The position numbers were made by a program, and so were the translations under genes. Below, one piece after another: positions 21,321-33,817 of a stretch of DNA of 64,000 nucleotides. The stretch is from Lachancea thermotolerans CBS 6340 (lineage: Eukaryota; Ascomycota; Saccharomycetes; Saccharomycetales; Saccharomycetaceae): NCBI RefSeq assembly GCF_000142805.1, contig NC_013080.1, positions 1-64,000 of the forward strand, in the 5' to 3' direction. The notes beneath the pieces were generated by a model. That model was given only the letters and a program-made list of their open reading frames with translations, ran no database searches and was not told the DNA's origin. Positions within the stretch are counted from its first letter, which is position 1. Each line of letters begins with the position of its first letter.

Positions 21321-22868
21321 TTACCGGCCCACAAATTTCAACTCCAAAGGCCTTAAAACATTGTAAGTTATGACTGAAAATCCAAGACCAAGCTCGAAAC
21401 CAATGTCACCGCCGTAGTCACCAATAAGCCGGCCAATTTCACCACTCCAGTAAGATTGGCACATACCAAGTGCAACACCGACACCGCCAACAAACAGAGC
21501 TGCACAGCCAGCATAGCCAACGGGTAGTCGATCCCAACTACTCCAATCAGCCACAATATAGTTTTGGAATCTACCGCGCCGATAAACAAAATGTTCGCTA
21601 ATAGATATTCCAATGTAAATCGACAGGTAGTAGCCAATGGCGTCCATGAAAGTTGTCATAAAAGATGCAAATTTATAGTAGGCTGGGATGGCAATAGCTA
21701 GAGTGACAAAATTACCAGTGACAGTCCAAAATACTCTTGGAACTTTTGCAAGCGGCTGCCATAGCGATTGGGTCCCAAGTGCAATGGAATACATGTTCGG
21801 AATGCAATTGGCTACAGTCGACATCGCCAAAACAACACAACAAAATTGCCCAAATCCGCCCAAAGATTTTGGGACCAATATTGCGTAAAGCAGCCCACCG
21901 GTGCTTTCTTTATCATAGTAGTACCTGTATAACTCATTATTCATGGCTGCGCGGCCGGCTGCAGCACCTAAAAGAATAGTGAAGCACAAAGGCAACATAA
22001 GCCCTGCCGTCACGGCGAAGAAGACTTTATATTTGTTGATAGTGGAGGGCATGTAAACCGTATAGTCCGATGCGTAGGTCGTCCATCCAGTGGCGAAGCC
22101 AAAGACAATGCCCCCCAAAGATAGTATCCCCGCCGCAGTATTTGCACCCTCTTCCCAGTGACCAATAGTGAAGCTACCATTGATACGCACTCGAGCAATC
22201 ACAATCAAAAAGACAGCCAGGTTAGGAACCCAAGCCCATTTTTCGTATATATGAATGACGCGGTATCCGAAGAAAGAAACAATGATAGTTGATAGAACAA
22301 TAATAAGGCAGCCAGCCCACGGAGGGCAACGCGCGCCATGTGGGTTAACCATGTGAAGTAGTTGAGCAGATGCAATTGTGTTGACAGCACCCCAACCGAT
22401 ACAGGCAATAATGTTAATCATAGCAAAGATCCGAGCCGTAAGGTTTCCAAGTAAGTACCGCGAGAGAACCATCTGTCGCAAGCCCAGTTCAGCCCCGAAA
22501 ACCGAATAAAATGCAACTGGTAAGACACCTAAGAAGGCAAACACGACAACGGCGACGACACAGCCCCAGAAATTCAGTTCGAAGACGATAGGGCCGAGCA
22601 CGCCAACAGAGAAAGCTGCAATTACCATGTTAGCTGAAAACCACATAGTAGAAGCATTCAGAAGAGAAGCATCGTTCCTCTCGTCCTCAGTAGTTGGCTC
22701 AATTCCTTTAGTTTCGGTACCTAGCGCTGCATTTATGGCGTCCAAAAAAGCAAAGTATCGGTTACAGGAAGCGGCTCCCTTGTTTACGTGATCATCTTGA
22801 GGCAGCACAGAGGTTGTTTCGGTGAGTCTGTCCGAGGTTTGAACTTCAACATCACTCTTTAGCGGCAT
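21321..22868 (-). CDS. FCY2-type purine-cytosine permease
   Basis: A 515-residue NCS1-family transporter with about 12 membrane segments, close to the 528-533 residues of S. cerevisiae Fcy2, Fcy21 and Fcy22. It should carry cytosine, adenine, guanine or hypoxanthine with protons into the cell. Family marks are GIEPTTEDERND before the first segment, LLNASTMWFSANM in the first, FGFATGWTTYASDYTVYMP in the middle and HFVYRRGRF near the end. The frame is whole. Which purine or pyrimidine is preferred cannot be read from the sequence. Confidence 0.9.
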   Translation of the reverse strand: MPLKSDVEVQTSDRLTETTSVLPQDDHVNKGAASCNRYFAFLDAINAALGTETKGIEPTTEDERNDASLLNASTMWFSANMVIAAFSVGVLGPIVFELNFWGCVVAVVVFAFLGVLPVAFYSVFGAELGLRQMVLSRYLLGNLTARIFAMINIIACIGWGAVNTIASAQLLHMVNPHGARCPPWAGCLIIVLSTIIVSFFGYRVIHIYEKWAWVPNLAVFLIVIARVRINGSFTIGHWEEGANTAAGILSLGGIVFGFATGWTTYASDYTVYMPSTINKYKVFFAVTAGLMLPLCFTILLGAAAGRAAMNNELYRYYYDKESTGGLLYAILVPKSLGGFGQFCCVVLAMSTVANCIPNMYSIALGTQSLWQPLAKVPRVFWTVTGNFVTLAIAIPAYYKFASFMTTFMDAIGYYLSIYIGISISEHFVYRRGRFQNYIVADWSSWDRLPVGYAGCAALFVGGVGVALGMCQSYWSGEIGRLIGDYGGDIGFELGLGFSVITYNVLRPLELKFVGR

Positions 22869-25216
22869 AATTTCAGAAAAATATCGATCAACAAAGTTGA
22901 TCGAATGGCGCTATCACTGAGATCACGTGAAATAAAGGTTAAAAATAATGAGACTGAGAGAGCACATCAAAACTGGTAAGCGTCGTGGCTTTTTTAAGTA
23001 CATTCCAGATGAATGCTTATCTCGGCTATGCGTTCATGACTCCAACAAATTATAATCAGAATAGCGTGCGTCTCTGCAAAAGAACACCAGACAAAACTTT
23101 GAGAACCAAAGTCCGAGAACATTATGACTATGAAAATGACCAGTACCGGCCGGCACGGCCGTAGCAGTCTGCGCGTAGAACATGTATCAAAAAAAAAAGA
23201 CCTGAAAACTGTGATTTTAGGCGATTTTGGTGATGGCACCACGCCATTTCCGGATTTCGTTTAAACTATTCGCGAGCATAAACTCGATGCGGGTTCGCCG
23301 ATGGAGATACCAATTTTTTGGGCGCTTGAAATGTGAACGCAAAAGAGATGTATTCTGCTGTTTGCTCAATTCTAGGGCTTGAAAGCAGGCTACCACATGA
23401 CAAACCTCAGTTTGTGAGCGTTCAATAGTGTCATCCGGGAAAAAACTCGGGAATCACGGACTTCCTGTTTTCTGGTGTTTCCTTCAAGTTTATTTCATTT
23501 AATTGATCAAATAGTAAAGAAACATAGACTTTGATGTCAACTTCAACTATTTTTCAACTGGCGTTCTTCTATTCCATCTCCAACAAACGGAACACTACTA
23601 TATCCGTTTGCCCTCGATTTGTGCTCACTTAAGACCGAGCCACTCCTTGACGTGAACATCGCTTGTACGGCAAAGTTTCTCAACGTTGTCGAGCAATTTA
23701 GAGCTTTAAAGAGCCTTGTTCAGGCTGAAACAAATTACTTGTTTACCCATTTAGCCCCAGCGGAACTCTAGCTATTGTTCCATGTTCGAGATCCATATTC
23801 GTTGTGACTTTATTAAAAATGTTCGGCGCCTGCAAAATGCTGCAATGAACAGGGAGCCAGAGAAAAAAACCTTCGGTTGGCAAAGATTCTTTGATGATTG
23901 CGTCCCCTTCCCGCCTCTTATATTAAGTCTTACTTACTGTCAATTGCCGCATACCCAGTAAAGCCATCTCTCTCTCCAATTTTCACTCCGAATAGGAATG
24001 CTCCGTGCAAGCCATTAGGCAACTTTTTCGTACGGGTTCATAACACCAAATGTCGCCCTATTCTGCAAAATCCAATGCATTCAAAATATAGCGTCCGCCT
24101 GCGGCACTTCAAAGCTGATATATGCCGATTATACTAGATTTCTTGATTATAAGCATTAAGTCATCAGTTGTGTCCAAATACATGTTTGTTTTGGATTTCA
24201 TTATTACGAGGGACTTACCGTTTGCTTGTTTGCATAAGCAGTAGCAACGAGGAATAGAGGCACCACCCTAAATTCTTTTTTGAGTCCAAAAATCAAAACA
24301 ATCAATAGAGTACTACTCCGCACGAGAAAGTTATTAAAATTTCAGAATACGTGCAAGGAATCCTAGTATAATGCGAGAACTGAAGAATTAACACCTTACT
24401 ACAGAAAATGATTGGAGTTAGACTCATGTTTTATGATACACATCTGATCGTGAAAAAAGAAAAAACACCGGAACTCGGTTTTCAAAGAATGAAAGCCCGC
24501 AACTGGAAGCTAGATGACTTTAGGTTTTACTGCCATTGCTCATATGTGATCATATATGTGAAGAAATCCCATTTATCAACATCCAGACTCATATTTTGTC
24601 ATAGGTATCATCCAAATTCTAAGTTGCCTAAATAATAAAGATTTATTCCTCTAAAGAACTGATTCTCAATCCTTGGGGACTTGCAAGAAATTGAGAAGTT
24701 GCCTGTAGAAGTAAACCAAATTGAGTATTAATCTTCAAAGAACATTTTTGATTTTTACTTTAAATTGATGCGGCAAAACTAACCACTTAAGGTTTATATA
24801 CTGCCTTGTTACCTGAGTAAGAACCTGGTTATAAATTTAACATTCTAAGGGATGGGCTGCAACATGCTTAGCTTAGAATTCGCTTAACGGATGAAACTAG
24901 TAGGATGAAAAAACTATAATGTCAAATCACAGCGTTAATTTTAAAGTCACCAGTTGCAAGGGTGCTGAACGTTTTATAAAGGTTGCTCATGTTTGTATCT
25001 CATTAGAATAACGAATTATGCATCAATCTTTAACGAACTAACAAATTTGATGGAAATCAATTCATATTCTATATCGTTTTATGAGCCGTGTTGCTCCATC
25101 TACTATTGTTTTTGTTTTTGAAGAAAAGATTGTGTCATGTTTCTTATTTATGCGCTTGGTGAAAGTATAAAGTTAAAGAGGATAAATAAACCCTTTGTTC
25201 TCGTAATCAGTCAAAT
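22869..25216. other. Gene-poor stretch, 2.3 kb
   Basis: The first few hundred bases are the promoter of the purine-cytosine permease. Beyond that only short frames, the longest 82 codons, with no recognisable similarity. Confidence 0.45.
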
Positions 25217-26633
25217 CTAACATAGCCAAGTTAACTTTTTCATCGACTCCATCTTCGAAAGCAACGAATCCAAATTTGTCTTCTTGATGCGCAGAAAGCC
25301 AAATATGTCTCTCTTTATTTCATTTTCAAGAACAAACCTAATTGTTAACCGTATTACAACATTTAGACAGATAGAAACAACAATTTGAACTATCCACGAA
25401 GAGTAGTATCTTGGTGCATCTTTCGGATTCCAAAGTTGCGGCGAAATGATATTAGCAGCACCATATGCTAGCATGAACATAACGTTCCTGTAGAGTTTTT
25501 TGGTGTAGCCTGCAGCAGAAGAGGTTGTCCAACCAAGAGCAACAATATGCGTGACTCCATTAGAAGACCCTGCCAAAATCACGCAAGCCAAAAGAGCGTA
25601 CTTGTTTGACCAGCTGATGGTAACCATTGCAATACCTGAAGCAATGGGCAAGATCATGCATCCAGCATCAATATAGCCATTTTGATTTGGGAAGCGTCGA
25701 ATAACAAATGCAAAGACCACATAGAGAAAAATGTCCCACACACTTCCTGCCGCGGAAACTAAAGATGACCCTAGGTTATCTACACCAATGTCAACATATA
25801 GCTGGTTTTGCTGGTATGTCAAGGAGTTTGACAACATCAATGTAAACGATTGAAAAAAAAATAATCATGATACGGGGATCTTTCAGTGTCTCATAAATCT
25901 GATATTTTTTGATTTTCTTTTGTTCTATTGAAGATTCAGACGAGTTTTGAACTTCTTTGATTAGATGAACTTTCTCACGGACTGATAAAAATCTGGCGTT
26001 TGCTGGATTATCAGGATAAAAAAAAAAGACTACCAAAGCAAGAACTAGCGAAAGGCCTGCATTAAGGGCCATGAAAATTCTCCACGGATATGGCTTGGTT
26101 TGCGTATGCATTAATCCAAAAGATATAAAAGAGGAAAAGAGAGGAGCGATCGCAGTGGCGGCCCAAAAAACGGGTTGCGCAACCTCTCTCTGTTTTGCAG
26201 TCAAAAACATACCTAGTGTTATTTCACAAGCTGGTGTGACTACTGCTTCGGTTGCACCCAAGAGAAACCGACAAGCCATTAAGCCACTATAATTTTTGCA
26301 TGCTCGTGTTAAACCTACGATAATAGCCCACAACAATATGTTTGCCGATAGATATTTGCCCAACGGTAAGTTCTGCATTAAAACATGACAAGGCCATTGT
26401 GCTATGAGGTAACCAGCATAAAAAATAGAGTTCAGGTTGTTAAAGTCGCCTTTTGTTATGCCTGTATCTGCATATATCCCCAATATAGTAGTGTATCCAA
26501 TCGTAGACTTATCCATAAACAGAATGAGTGTGACAACAAGAGTTAGTGCGGTCACAATTGTAAAGTTTTTCTTAACAAAGTCAGCTTTCCCCTCCTGTGT
26601 CAGGGGCTCTGCTCCCTGCTCGTATTTGGTCAT
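25217..26633 (-). pseudogene. Dal5-family transporter (Yct1/Soa1-like), frameshifted
   Basis: Two overlapping frames (26633-25791, 280 codons; 25840-25217, 207 codons) together form one transporter of the anion:cation symporter family. By eye it is closest to S. cerevisiae Yct1 (cysteine) and Soa1 (sulfur compounds). Matching features are LFMDKSTIGYTTILG, FPDN-type PDNPANARFLSVREK, SSIEQKKIKK, SLTYQQN, then SSSAAGYTKKL-like SSAAGYTKKL and NIISPQLWNPKD. The break is in a nine-base A/T run at 25853-25861; eight would keep the frame. The conserved cytosolic N-terminus also continues upstream of the ATG (SHRDADELLEF) to a stop near 26757 without any ATG, so the original start may be lost too. That makes true decay likelier than sequencing error. 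Confidence 0.8.
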
Positions 26634-28124
26634 GAATTCGAGAAGCTCATCCGCATCTCTATGGCTGACCTTTTTCTCGCTTTTTTCGGATGAGCTTAAG
26701 TCTTCCTGAGAGACCTGATACTGGGTTTTTTTCTCAGAGGGTGCGGGTGGGGATTAAGTTCAGTTGGTCATTTGAAAGATTCAAAAGTGCAATAGCCTAT
26801 CGGTTGCTGTAGTCAAAAATTTTTGATGTCTTTCGCATGCGCCCTTATTTATACTTTGCTACAGGGTCTGGGTGGCTGCTCAGTATTTAATTATTGGCTC
26901 ATTGTCGGAACTACAGAGTCTTTACCAACTTAAAAGTCCGAAAAGTAAAAATTCATGGCCGAGAAAAGATTTGGCCACAACGCAGGCGAAAGGCATAGTA
27001 TATGAGGATTTTGGAGCCCGGTGTTGCGAAGAAAGTCATGGTACTTAGAGAGTTTAACATTTGATGTGCCACACTTCGAACCCGATGTCTCGGGGGTGTA
27101 ATTTTTTTTGAATTTCACAAAACATGTGGCATCTCAAGGAACACTGAAAAAGACAATGTTATCTCTAAGTAATGAAAAAATGAAGGCAGCACGTCTCTGC
27201 ACATGTTTCGGTAGTGTTGACATTACAAAAGAGCTGTTCTCCGTCATTTTTTATGCTAGAAGCGAATGCCCCTTACTGATAAACCGACAGGTTTTGCCGA
27301 AATGTTAAGTCAATGTTTTGTTTCAGTGATTGGAGTCCTACTGCGTCATCACCAAAATAATATTGAAATGTTTGTATTCCGGATTTAGTTGCTCAAAAAT
27401 TGACCTGCCACTTGGATAAGATGTTGACTGATTTCGCAAATGCATACCCTGGCAGAGCTGCTATCGTGAAATGAAAAGCTGCACAACAGTAAAAAAACTA
27501 ACTCTGCTTGCCATCCTCTCGCACTTGTGTTAAGCCCAATCTAACCTTTCGCTTTCCTATCTGCGGAAATTTGTTTAGCATATCAACAGAGGAGTTTTGT
27601 TCAGCTCCAGAGACATAAGTCTGGACATTAATGTTTTCATTTTAAAACTTTTTTGAGGATTTAGTATGGATGATGGACGTAACAAGCTTTGATGTTATTA
27701 TCCTTTAGCCCTAACCATTGAAAAAGGAATCTGGCGAAATAATCGGGCTCAAAAAACATTACTCAACATACCGCTGGTGGCTTGTGGAATGGTTAATATT
27801 TATCATTATACACAATCAGCAAGCTATTCTGGCGTGTACAGTTTTTGTGAATTAGATAAACTATTTTTTGGGATGCTTGCGTAGTTCATGCCAATCAGGG
27901 AAAGTCGAGAATGTTTTGGAGTTGCCTCAAAAGCAAACGATTCTCAATGTTGAAAGAAAAGGCTGAAGAAAATCTTGCACCATTTCATTGATTGGAAAAT
28001 CTTTGCACTCAGTTTTCTTGTGCTCAAAATAGTGCTTCTTCCAAACTGGAAAAAAATAGCTTGCCTTAAAAATGCGGAAGGCTTTTGACTAATGGTCGTC
28101 ATAATTTCCTTCACACTTTAGCTA
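26634..28124. other. Intergenic, 1.5 kb, no intact gene
   Basis: The first 125 bases hold in-frame N-terminal coding remains of the Yct1/Soa1-like transporter without a start codon. The rest has only short frames with no recognisable similarity. Confidence 0.5.
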
Positions 28125-28883
28125 TCACAAGCAGCCCCCAGGAACTACAGAAGAGCTATAAACGTCGGCCATGTAATACAAATAGCTATCAACGTTTCTC
28201 ACTGCAAATGTTGAGTTGCCACTAGCAAACTCAGCGAGGTCATCGAACTCCTCCACGAACTCGCCAATAAAACCATTCATGTTCATAGAAGAAATGTGTA
28301 GGTACCTGTGCAAGATATCAACACCTGCATAATGTTTTGGGCCCACATCTTTAATCGCCCCTTCATAACATATATTGACTAACGGTTTTTTGGACTGGAA
28401 AAACAAGTCGCAAATGACTGTTTCTTTATCAGCAGTCTGGCGATGATAGCCTGGGTAAGTCGTTGGATTCTTTAAGCACAGGCCGTCGATATCATCACAT
28501 CTAAACACAAACCCCGCTTTCGAAGCTTCAACTAAATGATCAAGTGTCCCGAGAACAGTTATAATGCTGCCATTACCGAACCACCTTTGAAAAAACACGT
28601 CTTCTGCTCCATAATTTAGCAATCTATCTTTGGCATACGCTGAAACTTCCAAAGAGTCTTCTATGAAGCTTTGAAGAATACGTCTTTTGGTACTGTTGCA
28701 TGTTTGATAAAGTTCAGGAAATGTCGGTCTGGCCCAGCCTGGAATATCGCTATTATACTCAACATAAGAGCTTATGGTTGCATTGCTACTATATTCGACC
28801 GGAGCTGATAATGATATAGCCGCCAGTAGACTTGTGCACGATAATAAATTGGTTATCTTCATTACTTTGAAGTTTTCGAACAT
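28125..28883 (-). CDS. ZPS1/PRA1-type secreted zinc-binding protein
   Basis: A 252-residue secreted protein matching S. cerevisiae Zps1 (249 residues) throughout, and related to Candida Pra1, a zinc-scavenging zincophore. The fold is zincin-like, with HRYLH near residue 195 and the preceding GPKHYAGVD block. A leader of about 26 residues ends at SLSAPVEYSS. Met8 is an alternative start. Family signatures include FPELYQTCNST, YGAEDVFFQRWFGNGS, FRCDDIDGLC and the final VVPGGCL. ZPS1 is a zinc-deficiency gene under Zap1 in S. cerevisiae, but I saw no clear Zap1 palindrome here. The frame and cysteines are intact. Confidence 0.92.
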   Translation of the reverse strand: MFENFKVMKITNLLSCTSLLAAISLSAPVEYSSNATISSYVEYNSDIPGWARPTFPELYQTCNSTKRRILQSFIEDSLEVSAYAKDRLLNYGAEDVFFQRWFGNGSIITVLGTLDHLVEASKAGFVFRCDDIDGLCLKNPTTYPGYHRQTADKETVICDLFFQSKKPLVNICYEGAIKDVGPKHYAGVDILHRYLHISSMNMNGFIGEFVEEFDDLAEFASGNSTFAVRNVDSYLYYMADVYSSSVVPGGCL

Positions 28884-29963
28884 TTAATTGTGCAGGGCGC
28901 TACGCATCTGTGCACTCTAATTTATAATTTCTGAAAAGGGTTTTACGGCAGAGTTTTACCAATGGTTTCTGAAAAACGTAACAAAATCCCGCTGAGCAGA
29001 GGTTTGAATCCCAAACATTTCCATTTCCTGTGTCACAAAAAGGGTAGTGCACAAGCTAAAGAATGACCTTCTTGGGTACCTCATAGGTTGTGAAAAGGAA
29101 CAAAAATATGAAGCAAAGTCTTCCAACTAAGAGAACTCTAGCCTTTTCGATGTTAGAAACATCATTTTTTGATGGTGATTTTGGGGCCTTGCCATCTTGT
29201 TTTTGAGCTGCTGGGCTGTTTCGGTAGGACTTTTTTTTTTACCGAACATGCCTGATTTTTCAACGTAACCTTCTATGCATTGACAGTAGTGTATTTCAGC
29301 GTTTAGCTACGTCAGAGGCTAAGTTTTTTCTCCATTCTTTACTCTTTTTGGAGCTTGGGCGCTTCTATCCATCAACGTCCGAGAAATTTATCCTTTTGGC
29401 ATCCAATATACTTTTCGGTCTCTTTTAGAAAAAGATTAAAACTTGCTGTTAAAAAGACTTTGCATGGCCTGAATATTAATACTTATAGCTATGCGCCAAG
29501 GCAGGCTTTTCAATTGTGTGTTTAAGATTTGCTAGCAATACCTAATTCCTTTAGAAATTTGGCACTGTGGTAAAAAGTCACATAAGAGAACAATAAAACG
29601 CCGCCATGCTTGAGATATGCTTTTCCTTATTTGGTCTGAAGCTGGCTAGCTAAGATTACGACAGTTACGGACAATGGTACTTGTTCTTTGACCTCTAGAG
29701 CATTCCAGTACAACCAGCATTTGGGGCTTGGAAGTAATACCTTGGAAGACGCGGGGTTTTACTGAGAACTCTAGGTTTATGATAATTTTGGTAATATATT
29801 CCATGGATTTTTTGCCCAGTTTATCATGGGCGCGGTATAGTATTAGCCGGTATAAATTAGGAATTTTAATCTGGCCTTTTTGAGGTCTAAAAATGCACTT
29901 TCCTTACACATTTTGAAGTAGCAGCCTCGATCGCCTCTCTTAGAAATGGAAACAGATCTCTAT
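28884..29963. other. Intergenic, 1.1 kb, no gene seen
   Basis: Promoter of ZPS1 plus sequence with no supported gene. Confidence 0.5.
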
Positions 29964-30935
29964 TTAATCGTGCCCAATCATTTCTCGACAGAGTGGTTGA
30001 AGAATACAATTTATCGAAAATTCTAAACAGTCCTTGCCATCAAAGAAAAAATTGTTCAAGTTGCGGTTGTGGTAGTGGCCCCATTTATTATTGGTAATTT
30101 TGGCAACTAAATCCCATTTTTCCAAGTTGTTGGCCGGTTGAACGAAGCTTATGATAATCCACCACATCATCAGATGATTTGTTTCCAATTCCAGACACCG
30201 CGTAAAGCAGAAAAACGGAAATGCCAGGATATGAGAGAATAATGCTATTACAGATAAAAATGCGCACCCTCTCACCATAATAGAAAACGATAAGCACATT
30301 GACAATAAAGAAATTATCATAATACTCGAGAGAAGCGATCCCGAGTTGAGCAGAAAAGGATGGTTTTTGGAACCTCCACAATAACCATATAAGTAGCGAA
30401 AAAGACATCAAGTTAATTTGCAAAGATAAACATCCTTGGGGAGCTTCTCTTTAGTAAACTGGATGCTACTATCATGATTAAGGAATTTCAAGTACTCCCT
30501 CCACCAGCGGTGTATACTCTCTTCGTAAACCAACATCACATCGTGTGAATCAGTTTCCTGTGTTAATCTCACACCTTCTTCTTTGCTTTGCCTCCTATTA
30601 TGCGACCAAAAAGTTGTTCGTCGAAAAGCTTTGTGGTACTCCTGGCCATCAAAGACACAGTAAGGGCCGGGCCAACTGCCATTTCTGCAAACATGGTCAT
30701 TAACCTTCCCGGCGATAATATCCCTCACTACGCCATTCATTCCAGGGGATTGCCGAGTAACCTCTTCACGTATCAGCCAAATATGTTTTAACACAGCTTT
30801 TCGCGACTTATACTCTAGGTACGACTGCGGCGATAATAACATAATTGCAACAAACATAGTTCGTTTGGGAGCTTTATTTTTTGGATAAGGGAAAATAGCG
30901 TCCAATACTCCAGCAAAAACTGCAGCCCGGATCAC
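29964..30935 (-). pseudogene. Decayed COS/DUP380-type gene
   Basis: Three overlapping frames on the minus strand carry successive parts of a two-domain DUP protein. The first (30935-30408) holds one DUP domain with SWPGPYCVFDGQEYHKAFR and RWWREY, and ends at LPKDVYLCKLT, which corresponds to the LPKEAYRFKLTW junction of Cos proteins. The next (from about 30420) holds membrane segments, and the last (30320-29964) holds the second DUP domain with EKWDLVAKITNN and NFFFDGKDCLEF. Two frameshifts, near 30415 and somewhere in 30090-30320, separate them. The first membrane part also looks short at the N-terminus. The neighbour at 33.8 kb is an intact relative. Confidence 0.65.
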
Positions 30936-31772
30936 ATGTTACTTCATCAGCTCGGAAAGACGCCATATTGGCTCACTTCCAAAAACGGTTTTTGGTATAG
31001 GAGACGCTTCTTAGGGTGTGTAAACTGTATGCTCCTTCTGCAGTCTAGAAATATGTCATGAAAAAAGGGGATACATGCGGATAAAGTTATCATAGAAGTG
31101 TGTATTCGAACTTTTTCTTTAGTTTAATCACTTCATAGGAGAAAGGAAAGCGACCAATTCATTCGTACTTATATAATCAGTTAAACGTTTGCAAAATGTC
31201 AGACATCAGGCTAGAAAGTAGTTTTGAACAATGTAGAAGAGCGATTACAAATAAGACAAGCATATCTCACTTGTCCCAGATACAATAAGCACCGGTCGCC
31301 TTCAACTTGGTAGTTCAATTTTTGAATAATAGAAAGCTTCAAGTTTTGGAGCTGACTTACGATTAACGCTTAACGCTTCGAGTTGCTTGGCCCGCCTACA
31401 AGGGAGATGCGTGTTAAGTAATTTTGCTTACCATGCCAGAGACTTGAGATTCCCCTTAGGTTAGGTTAATCCTCTGTGGATTTAATTTTTTCTATACTCC
31501 AGTGGTGGCAGGTTAACTTGATTTCATTTATTAAGCTCACGGATGCATCTTTGTTATACAGGAGCTTGAGAGAGCTAGTAAACCTTGGTCCTGGTGGAAG
31601 ACGAGGTATCGCAATAGAAAACAATATGTACTCAAACCATATCAGATACATCTCAAAATGATGATACCCTGATCATGTTTTAAAATGGCTCCACAGAATA
31701 TCTATTCTTTTTAGTAGTTACGCTTTAAACCCATCATAGTTTATGTTGGCTTAAATTTCATGAGAAATAAAT
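30936..31772. other. Intergenic, no gene seen
   Basis: AT-rich. Frames of about 61 codons lie on both strands at 31466-31661, overlapping each other, and neither is convincing. Confidence 0.45.
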
Positions 31773-32188
31773 ATTGAGGCGAGTCTGGGTCATTGGTCGA
31801 AAGGGTCTTAAATTCCTTGGCTAGGGTTTCCATAATGATCTAGGTAAACTACTTCGCGGATGATGGTACTAAATATCTCCCCGCTATCTCCTTTGTTCAA
31901 GAAATACGTCGTCCATACCAAAGAAATGATCCGGATTTATACAAAATTTCTGGGACGTGGCTGAGTCTTAATCATAAGGTGATAATTGTACTGGTGGCAC
32001 CACTCCTTGCCTTCTCCAAGCCACTGTGGTCTGATCTGGACTATGAACGGTCAATGTGGGCCTTCTACGTGACTTAGCTGGGTATCCGTCGTATTTACGA
32101 TATGTCCATGTGCCATATCATTTCATACCAATTTGTCATTATGCAACTTGGCACTATCACACACCAACGAACCGCTCACAATCTGACA
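31773..32188 (-). mobile_element. Solo-LTR-like repeat, copy B (416 bp)
   Basis: Nearly identical to copy A in inverted orientation. It is flanked by a perfect 5-bp direct repeat ATAAA at 31768-31772 and 32189-32193, which marks a target-site duplication and fixes both ends. Element ends on its own strand are TGTCAG and CTCAATA. High similarity to the other copies and an intact duplication suggest a fairly recent insertion. Confidence 0.78.
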
Positions 32189-32193
32189 ATAAA

Positions 32194-33817
32194 ACTACCA
32201 GGCTATCCTGGAGAAGGTCTTTAACCTACTGATTTTAGTCGTATGCCATTTTCATTACAAGGCATACTTTTGAAAAGCGCTACTGCTTTTGAGTATTCAT
32301 GAATCGCGGCATGAAGATTATTGAACAACTTCAGCTTGCCATGATCATACCGATATGGACGCAGATGGAAGCTAAAAAACATAAATAGGTTGGAATATGC
32401 AAGTACCCTGACCTTGTCCTATGAAAAATGGTGTATTACATAGCGTAGTGAAAACTAGGCATAAATTTTGCCTCTTTATACTAAAAAGCGGAGCCTTTAT
32501 ACCCCTTTGTTCAACTATAAAGATTTCATTTGAAGATTCAAACCAAACTGCTAAGTAACCACCTATGGCTCGAAAATTAGAATGAAAATTCTCGCGGATT
32601 TTTTTGACGATATAGAAAAAGTTCGATTTTTTGAAAATCGAGTTTATGCTTCATTTTACACTTGATTCTATTTCCAAAATGTATTTTCGGCCCTCTTTCT
32701 GGGGAACCATCACTGGTGTAGGCAGATGCCCTAACAAAAGTAACATTAGCTAGAAAACGAAAATCTTCAACTGCGATTAGTAATATGTTTGAAAAGAGAT
32801 TAAGGTGTTTTTTGAACCAGGATGATACTGCTTAATAAACATTCACATTGCACCAGCATTCTTTGATGCTAAGGAATACTACCAAGCAAAATTCCAATCT
32901 TTATACTTTTTTTTAAGCAACCCTTTTTCAAAGGGCTCTGTTTTAATTCAGCTGGCTTCTGGAAAAAGGTATTCAATTAAATAGTTTTTTTAAGGTTGCC
33001 CTTGAACTTCTTAACTCTCTGGAGAGCTTCTCAATCTACAGAGTATTTGTTTTGACTTACTGGCTTGTTGGTTGATAGGTTATTTTCTTTTGAAGTGCAA
33101 AGCCTAAAGCTTTTTCTTGGTGAGAGATAACGTGAATTGCTTTATCGAACTGGCAACGAGGGGTGCTTGCAATCTCTAGAGATGATAATTACCTGTCTTG
33201 CAAGCAGCTGCTTTGAAATTCTGCGCCCAAACCCAAGAAGCAACCTGGAAACCTCTTGAAAAAGAGCAAATTAGCCTCATAGAAGTATCATCATATCTCC
33301 CTGAACTAAAGCTAGAATGCAAAAAGGCAATCATGAATTATCAGCGAAATGTGGTTTCAGTTTTTGAGCTAAGAAAAGTGAGCTTTTCGAGGAGACTTCG
33401 TTAGACGCACTCATAATTTTCTTTCAATCACCTATGCAGGAATCATCAAACCTGACTCTTCCATTTCGAATTTTTAGATAATAATTGCAAGAGTTCCTAC
33501 TGCTAATACAGACTGAGCGTCTTGAGAAGTTTCCATTCAATTTTAATTCTTTCACCCTGCTTGGGATGGGATGCAAGATAGAAGGATTTGAAACATGTGA
33601 ACTTCCAGAATTTTCATGGAAGGTACCATCAGCAGCGACAATGAGTCGCCAAAAACACGCATGGACTTTGAAGTTTCTAATTTATAAAAAAGCGAGTTGG
33701 CATCCAGTCAATAAATAGTTTAATAGATACGAATCAAAGAGTTGTGTAGTGTTTCAATACTACACCTCTACAAAATGACAATATACTAGATAGCACCGAG
33801 AATTGAACAGCACACTT
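32194..33817. other. Gene-poor stretch
   Basis: Short frames at 33198-33404 and 33485-33718 on the plus strand have protein-like composition but no family I recognise. Nothing else is visible. Confidence 0.4.

Noticed and set aside
28985-29030. GGTTTGAATCCC, a tRNA B-box look-alike
   Set aside because: Flanks do not pair as an acceptor stem and no A box is seen.
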